DNA of 26,709 nt from contig CALKFX010000125.1 in NCBI GenBank assembly GCA_938084875.1, forward strand, positions 1-26,709, written 5' to 3'. The position numbers and the translations under genes were made by a program. The DNA comes from an uncultured Flavobacteriales bacterium (GTDB lineage Bacteria; Bacteroidota; Bacteroidia; Flavobacteriales_D; Parvicellaceae). How positions within the stretch are numbered: position 1 is the stretch's first letter; the number at the start of each line of letters is the position of its first letter. Positions 1 through 6,858 of this stretch are shown here, one piece after another. The notes beneath the pieces were generated by a model that was given only the letters and a program-made list of their open reading frames with translations, did not search any database and was not told the origin of the DNA.

Positions 1-16
1 AGAAATGTCCAAAATA

Positions 17-523
17 TTAATTTACTTTTTTATAGGTATGAAAATCTCCATCAATTTGAAGTATTAATTGTTCTAAGTTAACAGAAATAATTTTCATTTT
101 ATACTTTACTTTTTCCGGAACAATCAATCCCTGTTTAATAGTAGCAATTTTTTGATCTCCATTTTGAAGAACAATAGAAGAATTTCCATCTATGTCATTG
201 ACAACAAACATAGAATCAATATAAGTTTTAGATTCTGGAATATTTTCAAATAATAACATAGAATCATCAAGTAACCAAGACCCTTTAACACCATCAATAA
301 AGAATTGTCTTTTATTGCTTTTTTTAATCAATTTCATGGTGTACTTTTCGTCAACTGGGACAGTAAAGATTTTTTGGTCCTTAAACTCTATAAAATCAAT
401 TTCCCAAAATCCTGTTAATTTGTTTTCTATTGAATTTGAGCAACCCGTTAGTATAAGGTTTAAAGTCAAATAAAAAATTAGTGCTTTGAAAATTTTAGTT
501 TTCTTTTCTTTTGTTAATTTCAT
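17..523 (-). CDS. Small hypothetical lipoprotein
   Basis: About 168 residues from the ATG at 523. This start gives a textbook lipoprotein signal: a lysine-rich beginning (MKLTKEKKTK), a hydrophobic stretch and the lipobox LTGC, so the mature protein should be anchored to a membrane through its cysteine. Start codons further upstream (to 562) would put 13 extra polar residues before the signal and are less likely. The mature part opens with NKLTGFWEIDFIEF, which resembles the first strand of small lipocalin-like lipoproteins common in Bacteroidota; the rest looks beta-rich and has no motif I recognise. The start lies inside the 3' end of the nuclease-domain gene (29-base overlap), so the two are probably co-transcribed and translationally coupled. 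Function is unknown. Confidence 0.75.
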   Translation of the reverse strand: MKLTKEKKTKIFKALIFYLTLNLILTGCSNSIENKLTGFWEIDFIEFKDQKIFTVPVDEKYTMKLIKKSNKRQFFIDGVKGSWLLDDSMLLFENIPESKTYIDSMFVVNDIDGNSSIVLQNGDQKIATIKQGLIVPEKVKYKMKIISVNLEQLILQIDGDFHTYKKVN

Positions 524-1088
524 CTCTAAATCTTGAAGCTGCTTCGTAATCTTCATTATCAATTGATTTTTTTAGATGCTTTTTGAGTTCTTTAAGACTC
601 ATTCTTTCCGTAGGATTTTTTGTGATTTCTTCTAAATTTATCTCAGAATTAATATCCTCCAAATCTTCCACATCATCATCATCTAAAATAATTCCCGCAG
701 AATTTAAAACAAATTCAAAAGTATAAATAGGACATTCAAATCTAACAGCTAAAGCAATAGCATCCGAGGTTCTAGAATCAATTTCCACCTCTTTTCCTTC
801 TTGCTCACAAATTAGTTTTGCAAAAAAAATCCCTTCCACCAAATTGTATATTATTACTTCAACTAGGTTTATATTAAAATGATCGGAAAAATTTTTAAAT
901 AAGTCATGAGTTAAAGGTCTACTTGGTGTCATTTTTTCTAACTCTATTGCAATAGCTTGAGCTTCAAATCCACCAATAATAATTGGTAATCTTCTTTTGC
1001 CAATTACTTCACAAAGAACCAAAGCATAAGCTCCAGACTGAGTTTGACTGTAGGACAATCCAGCAATATCTAACTTGATTTTCTCCAT
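495..1088 (-). CDS. Bifunctional nuclease (BFN/DUF151) domain protein with C-terminal UVR motif
   Basis: 197 residues. Residues 1-135 match the bifunctional nuclease (DUF151) family: an N-terminal strand with YALVLCEVIGKRRLPIIIGG, then an acidic segment with SRTSDAIALAVRFECPIY, the most conserved stretch of the family. An acidic linker (about 136-160, rich in D and E) leads to a UVR-type helical hairpin at about 163-195 (LKELKKHLKKSIDNEDYEAA), the UvrB-UvrC interaction motif. This two-part architecture is typical of Bacteroidota. Members of the family in plants and Thermotoga have been linked to DNase/RNase activity, but the bacterial role is poorly defined. It sits 62 bases downstream of etfA on the same strand and may share its transcript. 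The family call is firm; the biochemical role is not. Confidence 0.9.
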   Translation of the reverse strand: MEKIKLDIAGLSYSQTQSGAYALVLCEVIGKRRLPIIIGGFEAQAIAIELEKMTPSRPLTHDLFKNFSDHFNINLVEVIIYNLVEGIFFAKLICEQEGKEVEIDSRTSDAIALAVRFECPIYTFEFVLNSAGIILDDDDVEDLEDINSEINLEEITKNPTERMSLKELKKHLKKSIDNEDYEAASRFRDEINKRKEN

Positions 1089-1150
1089 AGTAACATAAAA
1101 ATAAACCTACATTTTTGAGTTAAATATAAAGATAACCAAATATTAAGGAT

Positions 1151-2098
1151 TTATCTTTGTGAGGCTTTAAAATTGTTGATTGCAGCAGTTAATTTTGGCA
1201 ACACTTCAAACGCATCACCAACTACACCGTAATCTGCAGCCTTAAAAAATGGTGCTTCGGGGTCAGTATTAATAACAACAATGACCTTACTTCCATTTAC
1301 ACCAGCTAAATGTTGAATAGCTCCAGAAATACCTGCTGCAATGTAAAGATTTGGCCTTATAGCAACCCCAGTTTGACCAACGTGTTCATGATGAGGTCTC
1401 CATCCAATATCTGCAACCGGTCTAGAACATGCTGTGGTAGCACCTAATGATTTTGCTAAATCTTCAACTATTCCCCAGTTCTCAGGGCCTTTCAACCCTC
1501 TTCCAGCAGAAACTACTAATTCTGCTTCAGGTAATGGTATACCGTCTCCTAATGGTTTTAAATCCACTGTTTTAATTCTTCCATTTCCTAAATCTTCCTC
1601 AAATTCTGAAATAGATACATCTACCTTGTTTTCTTCTGGTTGAATCGAGTTTGGAAGTATAGAAATAACTTTTTTATCAGAATGAACGCAGACGTATGCA
1701 ATTGCTTTTCCAGAATAGACATTGGTTTTAACTGTGAAATCATCTGATGCTTCAGGTAAAGAAATAGCACCTGAAATATGTCCTGCTTCTAATTTTGCAG
1801 CAACTCTTGGTCCAATAGATTTTCCTGTTTGATCTTGAGAAAGAAGGATAAATTCTGAATTAAGCTTTTCTACTGCTTTTAAAATAAGTTTTGAAACAAC
1901 TTGGTCATTGGGTTCATTAATTTTTCTGTAAACAAAAATATTCTTAGCACCATAATCTCCCATTTGTGAAAGAACTTCGTTACTTGCATTTCCGTAGGTA
2001 ACTACATTAACTTCTCCTAAATTCTTTCCATAAGTAATGGCTTCCTTGGCAGCCTTACTTAATTTATTTTTAATTTCAACAAATACTAATACTGACAT
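1151..2098 (-). CDS. etfA: Electron transfer flavoprotein alpha subunit
   Basis: 315 residues, the full length for EtfA/FixB. It forms a heterodimer with EtfB and carries electrons from acyl-CoA and other flavin dehydrogenases to ETF:quinone oxidoreductase. The C-terminal FAD-binding domain is clear: SAGRGLKGPENWGIVEDLA (about 197-215), SRPVADIGWRPHHEHVGQTG (225-244), LYIAAGISGAIQHLAG (251-266) and VVINTDPEAPFFKAADYGVVGD (274-295). These contain the arginine, histidine and glycine residues that contact FAD. The start ATG lies two bases after the etfB stop, so the pair is an operon and probably coupled in translation. All family landmarks are present. Confidence 0.97.
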   Translation of the reverse strand: MSVLVFVEIKNKLSKAAKEAITYGKNLGEVNVVTYGNASNEVLSQMGDYGAKNIFVYRKINEPNDQVVSKLILKAVEKLNSEFILLSQDQTGKSIGPRVAAKLEAGHISGAISLPEASDDFTVKTNVYSGKAIAYVCVHSDKKVISILPNSIQPEENKVDVSISEFEEDLGNGRIKTVDLKPLGDGIPLPEAELVVSAGRGLKGPENWGIVEDLAKSLGATTACSRPVADIGWRPHHEHVGQTGVAIRPNLYIAAGISGAIQHLAGVNGSKVIVVINTDPEAPFFKAADYGVVGDAFEVLPKLTAAINNFKASQR

Positions 2099-2100
2099 AA

Positions 2101-2841
2101 TTAAATAACTTTTGTTTCATTGTGTAATAACTCTACTAATTCATCCATGCTATCCGGATCTAAATATTTACAACCTGTTTTAGGGGCAGGCAATTCAAAT
2201 TTAACTACTGAAGTCAATTTCTTATGATCTGTAGGTGCTATGACATTTAAAGGTTTTGTTCGAGCTGCCATTATTCCTCTCATGTTGGGAATTCTTTGTT
2301 CTGCCATTCCCTTAGATGCGCTTAAAACAAATGGGAAATCAACTTCAACAACCTCTATTCCTCCTTGTACATCTCTTTCTAAAGTTGCTTTAGCACCATT
2401 AACCTCCAGCTTATTTGCCAAAGAGACAAAAGGCATGTCAAGTAATTCTGCAAGCATTCCACCAATTTGAGCTCCATTATAATTGATAGTTTCTTTTCCT
2501 GTCATTACAATATCATAATTTTCATTTTTTGCATATTCAGAGATTTGTTTAGCTACAAAAAATGAATCTGTTGGATCTGCATCAATTCTAACAGCGTCGT
2601 TTGCTCCAATAGCAAGCGCTTTTCTGATGGTTGGATCATCTGAAGATGTTCCAACTGTTATTGTGGTTACAGTTCCACCACTAGCCTCAACTAATTCCAA
2701 AGCCCTAACTAGAGCATACCACTCGTCGTAAGGATTTACAATATACTGTACTCCATTTTCATCAAATTTTGTATTATTATCCACAAAATTTATTTTGCTT
2801 GTAGTATCTGGCACTTTACTAATACATACTAATATTTTCAT
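2101..2841 (-). CDS. etfB: Electron transfer flavoprotein beta subunit
   Basis: 246 residues, the standard EtfB/FixA length. The N terminus MKILVCISKVPDT and the following NPYDEWYALVRALEL are family hallmarks. TVTTITVGTSSDDPTIRKALAIGANDAVRI and the later RIPNMRGIMAARTKPLNV segment are also typical; the latter corresponds to the EtfB signature region. It is the partner of EtfA directly downstream and forms the AMP-binding and docking side of the heterodimer. It is the first gene of its operon, transcribed divergently from pdhB across a 184-base AT-rich spacer. Confidence 0.97.
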   Translation of the reverse strand: MKILVCISKVPDTTSKINFVDNNTKFDENGVQYIVNPYDEWYALVRALELVEASGGTVTTITVGTSSDDPTIRKALAIGANDAVRIDADPTDSFFVAKQISEYAKNENYDIVMTGKETINYNGAQIGGMLAELLDMPFVSLANKLEVNGAKATLERDVQGGIEVVEVDFPFVLSASKGMAEQRIPNMRGIMAARTKPLNVIAPTDHKKLTSVVKFELPAPKTGCKYLDPDSMDELVELLHNETKVI

Positions 2842-2859
2842 TTAAAAAAATTTATTTAA

Positions 2860-2887
2860 TAAAGGTAAATAATTCTATCTAGAACAA
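2860..2887 (-). promoter_or_regulatory. Candidate promoter for etfBA
   Basis: On the minus strand a TTG (2887-2885) is followed after 17 bases by TACCTTTA (2867-2860), one base off the Bacteroidota -7 box TAnnTTTG. It lies 18 bases upstream of the etfB start codon. The one-base mismatch and AT-rich setting make this tentative. Confidence 0.3.
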
Positions 2888-3002
2888 TTATAAACATCTG
2901 TGTAATATTGTTAAATCACAATAAAATTTGTCTAAACAAGAGTTTTTGAAATAATTTTTTTAAAAAAATATTAATTTAATTTAAAATGTCTTATTTATGA
3001 TT

Positions 3003-3010
3003 TACTTTTG
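3003..3010 (+). promoter_or_regulatory. Candidate -7 promoter box for pdhB
   Basis: TACTTTTG matches the Bacteroidota -7 consensus TAnnTTTG exactly and ends 15 bases before the ATG at 3026. No convincing -33 TTTG is seen at the usual distance. If this is the promoter, transcription would start downstream of the TTG at 3008, which argues against that codon being the translation start. Confidence 0.45.
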
Positions 3011-3025
3011 GCCAAATTTTACAAA

Positions 3026-4006
3026 ATGAGAACAGTTCAATATAGAGAAGCTCTAAGAGAGGCAATGGTAGAGGAAATGAGAAAAGACGAAACAGTGTTT
3101 CTTATGGGCGAAGAAGTTGCCGAGTACAACGGAGCGTATAAAGTTTCCCAAGGGATGTTGGACGAGTTTGGAGCTAAGAGAGTAATCGATACTCCAATTG
3201 CTGAACTTGGATTTGCAGGAATTGCAGTTGGAGCAGCCATGAATGGTCTTAGACCAATTGTAGAATTTATGACTTGGAATTTCGCCCTCCTTGCTTCAGA
3301 TCAAATAATTAATAGTGCAGCAAAGATTCTTCAGATGAGTGGTGGACAATATTCATGTCCAATAGTTTTTAGAGGAGGAAATGGTCCAGCAGGTCAATTA
3401 GCTGCAACTCATTCCCAAAGTTTTGAGTCTTTTTATGCCCATGTTCCTGGACTTAAAGTGGTTACTCCTTCAAATCCATACGATGCGAAAGGTCTTTTAA
3501 AATCTGCAATTAGAGACAATGACCCAGTTCTTATAATGGAATCTGAAAAAATGTATGGTGATAAAGGAGAAATTCCTGAAGGTGAATATTTAGTACCAAT
3601 AGGAAAAGCAGACATCAAAAGAAAAGGTGAACACGTAACAATAGTTTCTTTTGGTAAAATTTTAAAAGTTGCTTACCAAGCAGCAGATGAACTTGCTAAG
3701 GATGGTGTTTATTGCGAAGTAATTGACCTAAGATCTGTAAGACCAATTGACTATGAAGCAATTGTAAATTCTGTTAAGAAAACCAACAGATGTGTAGTTG
3801 TAGAAGAAAGCTGGCCACTTGCTTCAATATCTGGAGAAATTGCTTACCACCTTCAAAGACATGCCTTTGATTACTTAGATGCTCCTGTAATGAGGGTTAT
3901 GCAAGCCGATACACCTTTTGCATTTTCTAAAGTATTAATTGATGAAGCCCTACCAAGCGTTAAGAGAATTGTTGATGCTGTAAAGTCAAGTCTTTACGTA
4001 AATTAA
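3026..4006 (+). CDS. pdhB: Pyruvate dehydrogenase E1 component, beta subunit
   Basis: 326 residues from the ATG at 3026 (MRTVQYREALREAM), which lines up with the usual Bacteroidota PdhB start. A TTG six codons upstream is possible but overlaps a promoter-like box. With PdhA it forms the thiamine-diphosphate-dependent E1 that decarboxylates pyruvate and acetylates the lipoyl groups of E2. Hallmarks are MGEEVAEYNGAYKVSQG, RVIDTPIAELGFAGIAVGAA, PIVEFMTWNFALLASDQI and, in the C-terminal transketolase domain, CEVIDLRSVRPIDYEAI and VVVEESWP. PdhA and the E2 gene are not adjacent, so the complex is encoded at separate loci. A branched-chain keto-acid E1 beta is the nearest alternative, but the sequence fits PdhB better. 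Confidence 0.92.
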   Translation: MRTVQYREALREAMVEEMRKDETVFLMGEEVAEYNGAYKVSQGMLDEFGAKRVIDTPIAELGFAGIAVGAAMNGLRPIVEFMTWNFALLASDQIINSAAKILQMSGGQYSCPIVFRGGNGPAGQLAATHSQSFESFYAHVPGLKVVTPSNPYDAKGLLKSAIRDNDPVLIMESEKMYGDKGEIPEGEYLVPIGKADIKRKGEHVTIVSFGKILKVAYQAADELAKDGVYCEVIDLRSVRPIDYEAIVNSVKKTNRCVVVEESWPLASISGEIAYHLQRHAFDYLDAPVMRVMQADTPFAFSKVLIDEALPSVKRIVDAVKSSLYVN

Positions 4007-4015
4007 AGCCCACTT

Positions 4016-5236
4016 TTAAAGTGCTGAAATAAGTAAATCCAAGTTTTTATATGGAATATTAAAAGCCTTTCCTAAAATTGAAGAGGTCAATGTTCCATTA
4101 TAAATATATACTCCGTGCCTAAATCCTTTCGAGTATTGAATCAATTTTTCACAACCTCCACTCTCTGAAATTTCAATTAATAATGGTGAAAAAATATTAC
4201 TTAAACTGAAGCTTGCTGTTCTTGAAACTCTAGAACCAATATTAGGAACACAATAATGAATAACATCATGCTTAGTAAATGTTGGGTTTTGGTGGGTAGT
4301 AACTTTAGATGTTTCAAAACAACCTCCTTTGTCAATACTTACATCTACTATAACCGATCCTGATTTCATTTTCTTAATAACATCTTCACTCACAATACAA
4401 GGTGTCCTTCCATGTGGAGCACTAAGAGCACCAATAGCTACATCACATCTCATTAAAGCTTTTTCTAAAACTTTAGGTTGAATGACCGAAGTAAAAACCT
4501 TTTGCCCAATTTCGTTCTGAAGGCGTCTTAGTTTAAATAAAGAATTATCAAATACTTTTACAGAAACACCAAGTGATAAAGCTGCACTAGCAGCAAACTG
4601 TCCTACTGTACCAGCACCAATTATTACTAGTTCTGGTGGGGTTATTCCAGCAACTCCTCCCATCATCAATCCTTTTCCATTATTAGCATTACTCATAAGC
4701 TCTGCTGCAATTAAAAAAGAAGAAGTTCCAGCTATTTCTCCCATAGATCTAACTAAAGGAAAAGAACCGCTCTGGTCTTCAATGTAATCCCAAGCTATAG
4801 CTGTAATTTTTTTAGCCATTAATTTTTTTAATGCATTTTCAGGCTGAGCAGTAATCTGTAGGGCAGAAAAAAGTATCTGCTTGTGCTTCATTAAAGCAAT
4901 CTCGTTGTCGTTAGGTGGGCTTACTTTGAGTATTATATCTGCCTTATATATTTCCTTAGTATCGTATATAATTTCAGCACCAGATTCACTGTAGTCAGAA
5001 TCCGAAAAATTAGCGTTTTCACCGGCGCCAGTTTCAACTACAACTCTGTGGCCATTTGCAACTAATAAACTTACAGACTCAGGGACTAAAGCAACTCGTT
5101 GTTCTTGTAATTCTGTTTCTTTTGGAATTCCAATATATAAATTTTGATTCTTCTGGCTAGTTTCTAGCATTTCCTCTTGAGGAGAAAGTGAAGCTTGAAG
5201 CGCTAATGATTTAAGTGCATCTCCAGATAAACTCAT
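4016..5236 (-). CDS. ald: Alanine dehydrogenase
   Basis: 406 residues. It catalyses reversible NAD-dependent oxidative deamination of alanine to pyruvate and ammonia. After an N-terminal extension of about 32 residues, typical of Bacteroidota forms, the catalytic domain begins with LYIGIPKETELQEQRVALVP, which holds the substrate-binding arginine and lysine region. The Rossmann motif GAGTVG is at 207-212, and DVSIDKGGCFETSKVTTH and VPNIGSRVSRTASFSLSN follow. The start overlaps the tsaE stop by four bases (ATGA), so it is translationally coupled; a tsaE-ald pair recurs in Flavobacteria. It ends nine bases from the convergent pdhB stop. The related NAD(P) transhydrogenase alpha subunit was considered, but length and C terminus fit Ald. 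Confidence 0.9.
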   Translation of the reverse strand: MSLSGDALKSLALQASLSPQEEMLETSQKNQNLYIGIPKETELQEQRVALVPESVSLLVANGHRVVVETGAGENANFSDSDYSESGAEIIYDTKEIYKADIILKVSPPNDNEIALMKHKQILFSALQITAQPENALKKLMAKKITAIAWDYIEDQSGSFPLVRSMGEIAGTSSFLIAAELMSNANNGKGLMMGGVAGITPPELVIIGAGTVGQFAASAALSLGVSVKVFDNSLFKLRRLQNEIGQKVFTSVIQPKVLEKALMRCDVAIGALSAPHGRTPCIVSEDVIKKMKSGSVIVDVSIDKGGCFETSKVTTHQNPTFTKHDVIHYCVPNIGSRVSRTASFSLSNIFSPLLIEISESGGCEKLIQYSKGFRHGVYIYNGTLTSSILGKAFNIPYKNLDLLISAL

Positions 5237-5652
5237 GTCTTAATATTAATTTTTCGTAGGCCTTTGTCTACTGTCATATTTATCCTTACGCAATTAGATG
5301 GTAAAAAGTTATAAATATTTTGTGGCCACTCTATAAAACACAAATTTTTATCGTTAATTATTTCTAGTAAGCCTATGTTTTCTACCTCATTTTCATTTTC
5401 AATTCTATAGCAGTCTACATGGTAAATAGTTTGCATACTATCCCCCAAATAGGTATTTATAATACTGAAAGTTGGAGAATTAGCTTCTTTAACTCCTAAA
5501 ATAGATACTATTGAACTAATAAGAGTAGTTTTTCCACTTCCCATTTCTCCTTCAAACAAAAATAAATTATGGGTTTTTGTTAATTCAATAATTTCTTTAG
5601 AAACTTTATTTAATTCAGAAAGTTGATTAATAATAAAGGACTTATTAGACAT
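5233..5652 (-). CDS. tsaE: tRNA threonylcarbamoyladenosine biosynthesis ATPase
   Basis: 139 residues, normal for TsaE (YjeE). It is the ATPase that works with TsaD and TsaB to place the threonylcarbamoyl group on A37 of ANN-decoding tRNAs. The Walker A motif GEMGSGKT is at 35-42, followed by the conserved SPTFSIINTY switch region and YHVDCYRI, with FIEWPQNI near the end; these segments define the family. It overlaps the methyltransferase stop by one base (TAATG) and the ald start by four, in a tightly coupled operon beginning at rbfA. Confidence 0.95.
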   Translation of the reverse strand: MSNKSFIINQLSELNKVSKEIIELTKTHNLFLFEGEMGSGKTTLISSIVSILGVKEANSPTFSIINTYLGDSMQTIYHVDCYRIENENEVENIGLLEIINDKNLCFIEWPQNIYNFLPSNCVRINMTVDKGLRKINIKT

Positions 5653-6419
5653 TATTTACGAGCTATAAAAATTAGTTCAGAAGAATTCAACCTTAATTTT
5701 TCATAGTCTACTTCCCCAAGAGAAGTTTTGGGGTCAAAAACATCCACTTTAAAACCTGCTTTTTCAAGCTTTTTTGGATAATCTAAGCCATACAGTCTAA
5801 CATGGTCTTTTTGCCAAAAGTGAATTTCTCTTTCTTTAGGATTGATAATTGAAGAGTCTTCATAGGTAACTTTGTTATTGTAATCAATTGGAACCTGAAA
5901 AATCCCCCATCCACCAGGTTTCATTACTCTATGCAACTCCTTCATACATTGATGGTCGTCTTCAACATGCTCTAAAACATGATTGCAAAAAATAACATCA
6001 TACAAATCATCTTCAAGGGGAATATTATGTAAATCAAAATGTAAATCAGCAATTGGAGATTCCATATCTGCAGTAGTATAATTCAGATTTTTCTGTTTTT
6101 TAAAAATTGGATAAAAACATTGTTCTGGTGCAATGTGAAGAACTTTTTGAATTTCCTTTTTGAAAAAAGAACTCTGTTTTAAATAAAGCCACATCAATCT
6201 ATGTCTTTCCAAAGTCAAATCATAAGGACATAGAACATTTTCTCTGTGCGCGGTATTGGACCCATAAGAAAGGAATTTTCTGAAATCTCTCTCACAGACT
6301 GGACAATGTACTTCATTTCCATAATAAGCCAATGGTGCAAATAATTTGAATAAATAACTTAACCTTATTAAAAGTGGCCTTGGAAGAGTATTCAATAGAA
6401 ATTTGTAGAGCTTCTTCAT
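5652..6419 (-). CDS. Class I SAM-dependent methyltransferase with N-terminal Cys motif
   Basis: 255 residues. An N-terminal helix-rich segment is followed by CPVC (39-42) and one more cysteine in LCPYDLTLERHRLMWLYL (63-80). In homologues I recall, this second site is CPxC, so the last zinc ligand appears to be replaced by Asp67. The methyltransferase core shows KVLHIAPEQCFY as motif I, VIFCNHVLEHVEDDHQCMKE as motif II and VMKPGGWGIFQVP as motif III. The family is common in Bacteroidota; its substrate is unknown to me. The start overlaps the rbfA stop by four bases and the stop touches tsaE, suggesting, but not proving, a link to RNA or translation. Confidence 0.85.
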   Translation of the reverse strand: MKKLYKFLLNTLPRPLLIRLSYLFKLFAPLAYYGNEVHCPVCERDFRKFLSYGSNTAHRENVLCPYDLTLERHRLMWLYLKQSSFFKKEIQKVLHIAPEQCFYPIFKKQKNLNYTTADMESPIADLHFDLHNIPLEDDLYDVIFCNHVLEHVEDDHQCMKELHRVMKPGGWGIFQVPIDYNNKVTYEDSSIINPKEREIHFWQKDHVRLYGLDYPKKLEKAGFKVDVFDPKTSLGEVDYEKLRLNSSELIFIARK

Positions 6420-6748
6420 TTCAATAAATTGTCAATTTGCTGGGCGTAATCCAATGAATCGTCTCTGTAAAAATGCAATTCTGGCATTTTTCTCAATTGG
6501 TTTCTTACCAATTTACTTATTTCGTATCTTATAGAATTTGATTGAGTATAAATATGGTCAAATGAGTCATCGTTATCTTTTCCTCCAAAAATACTTATAT
6601 AAACTTTTGCAATAGATAAATCTGGACTCATTCTTACGGTTGTAACAGTAACCATTGCCCCTTTACCAATTGAAGATGCATTTCGCTGGAAATAGATTCC
6701 CAACTCTTTTTTAATTACACTAGCTATTTTTTCTTGTCTTACACTCAT
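6416..6748 (-). CDS. rbfA: 30S ribosome-binding factor A
   Basis: 110 residues from the ATG at 6748 (MSVRQEKIASVIKKELG), the family's normal start. In-frame codons further upstream would add a non-homologous leader and cross the promoter. RbfA binds the 30S subunit and aids late 16S rRNA 5'-end maturation and cold adaptation. The KH-like fold is seen in VTVTTVRMSPDLSIAKVYIS, IRYEISKLVRNQLRKMPELH and the closing FYRDDSLDYAQQIDNLL. It is the first gene of the operon with the methyltransferase, tsaE and ald. A -7 promoter box ends only eight bases before the start codon, so the transcript may be almost leaderless. Confidence 0.95.
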   Translation of the reverse strand: MSVRQEKIASVIKKELGIYFQRNASSIGKGAMVTVTTVRMSPDLSIAKVYISIFGGKDNDDSFDHIYTQSNSIRYEISKLVRNQLRKMPELHFYRDDSLDYAQQIDNLLK

Positions 6749-6756
6749 TAAGCATG

Positions 6757-6790
6757 CAAATTTAGAAAAAGAGATCACTTTAACACAATA
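6757..6790 (-). promoter_or_regulatory. Promoter for the rbfA operon
   Basis: On the minus strand TAAATTTG (6764-6757) matches TAnnTTTG exactly. A TTG (6788-6786, within TATTGTG) lies 21 bases upstream, inside the spacing range for the Bacteroidota -33 element. The box ends eight bases before the rbfA ATG. Confidence 0.55.
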
Positions 6791-6807
6791 GTTAGAGATA
6801 TTGATAG

Positions 6808-6842
6808 TTGATAATAACAATTAAGGAAGTATATTAACTTTG
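6808..6842 (+). promoter_or_regulatory. Promoter for the ABC exporter and rsmA
   Basis: TAACTTTG (6835-6842) matches TAnnTTTG exactly and ends 16 bases before the ATG at 6859. The nearest upstream TTG (6808-6810) is 24 bases away, slightly long for a -33 element. It is divergent from the rbfA promoter. Confidence 0.5.
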
Positions 6843-6858
6843 CAAAAGATGATTAAAT

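Noticed and set aside
1434..1643. Open frame antisense to etfA, and similar short frames antisense to etfB, pdhB, mgtE and secA
   Set aside because: They lie wholly inside well-conserved genes on the other strand, have no promoter box or recognisable domain, and have the odd composition expected of shadow frames.
4004..4026. Bidirectional terminator between pdhB and ald
   Set aside because: The palindrome CACTTTTAAAGTG has no room for a loop and no GC-rich stem or following T run, so it is not a convincing hairpin.
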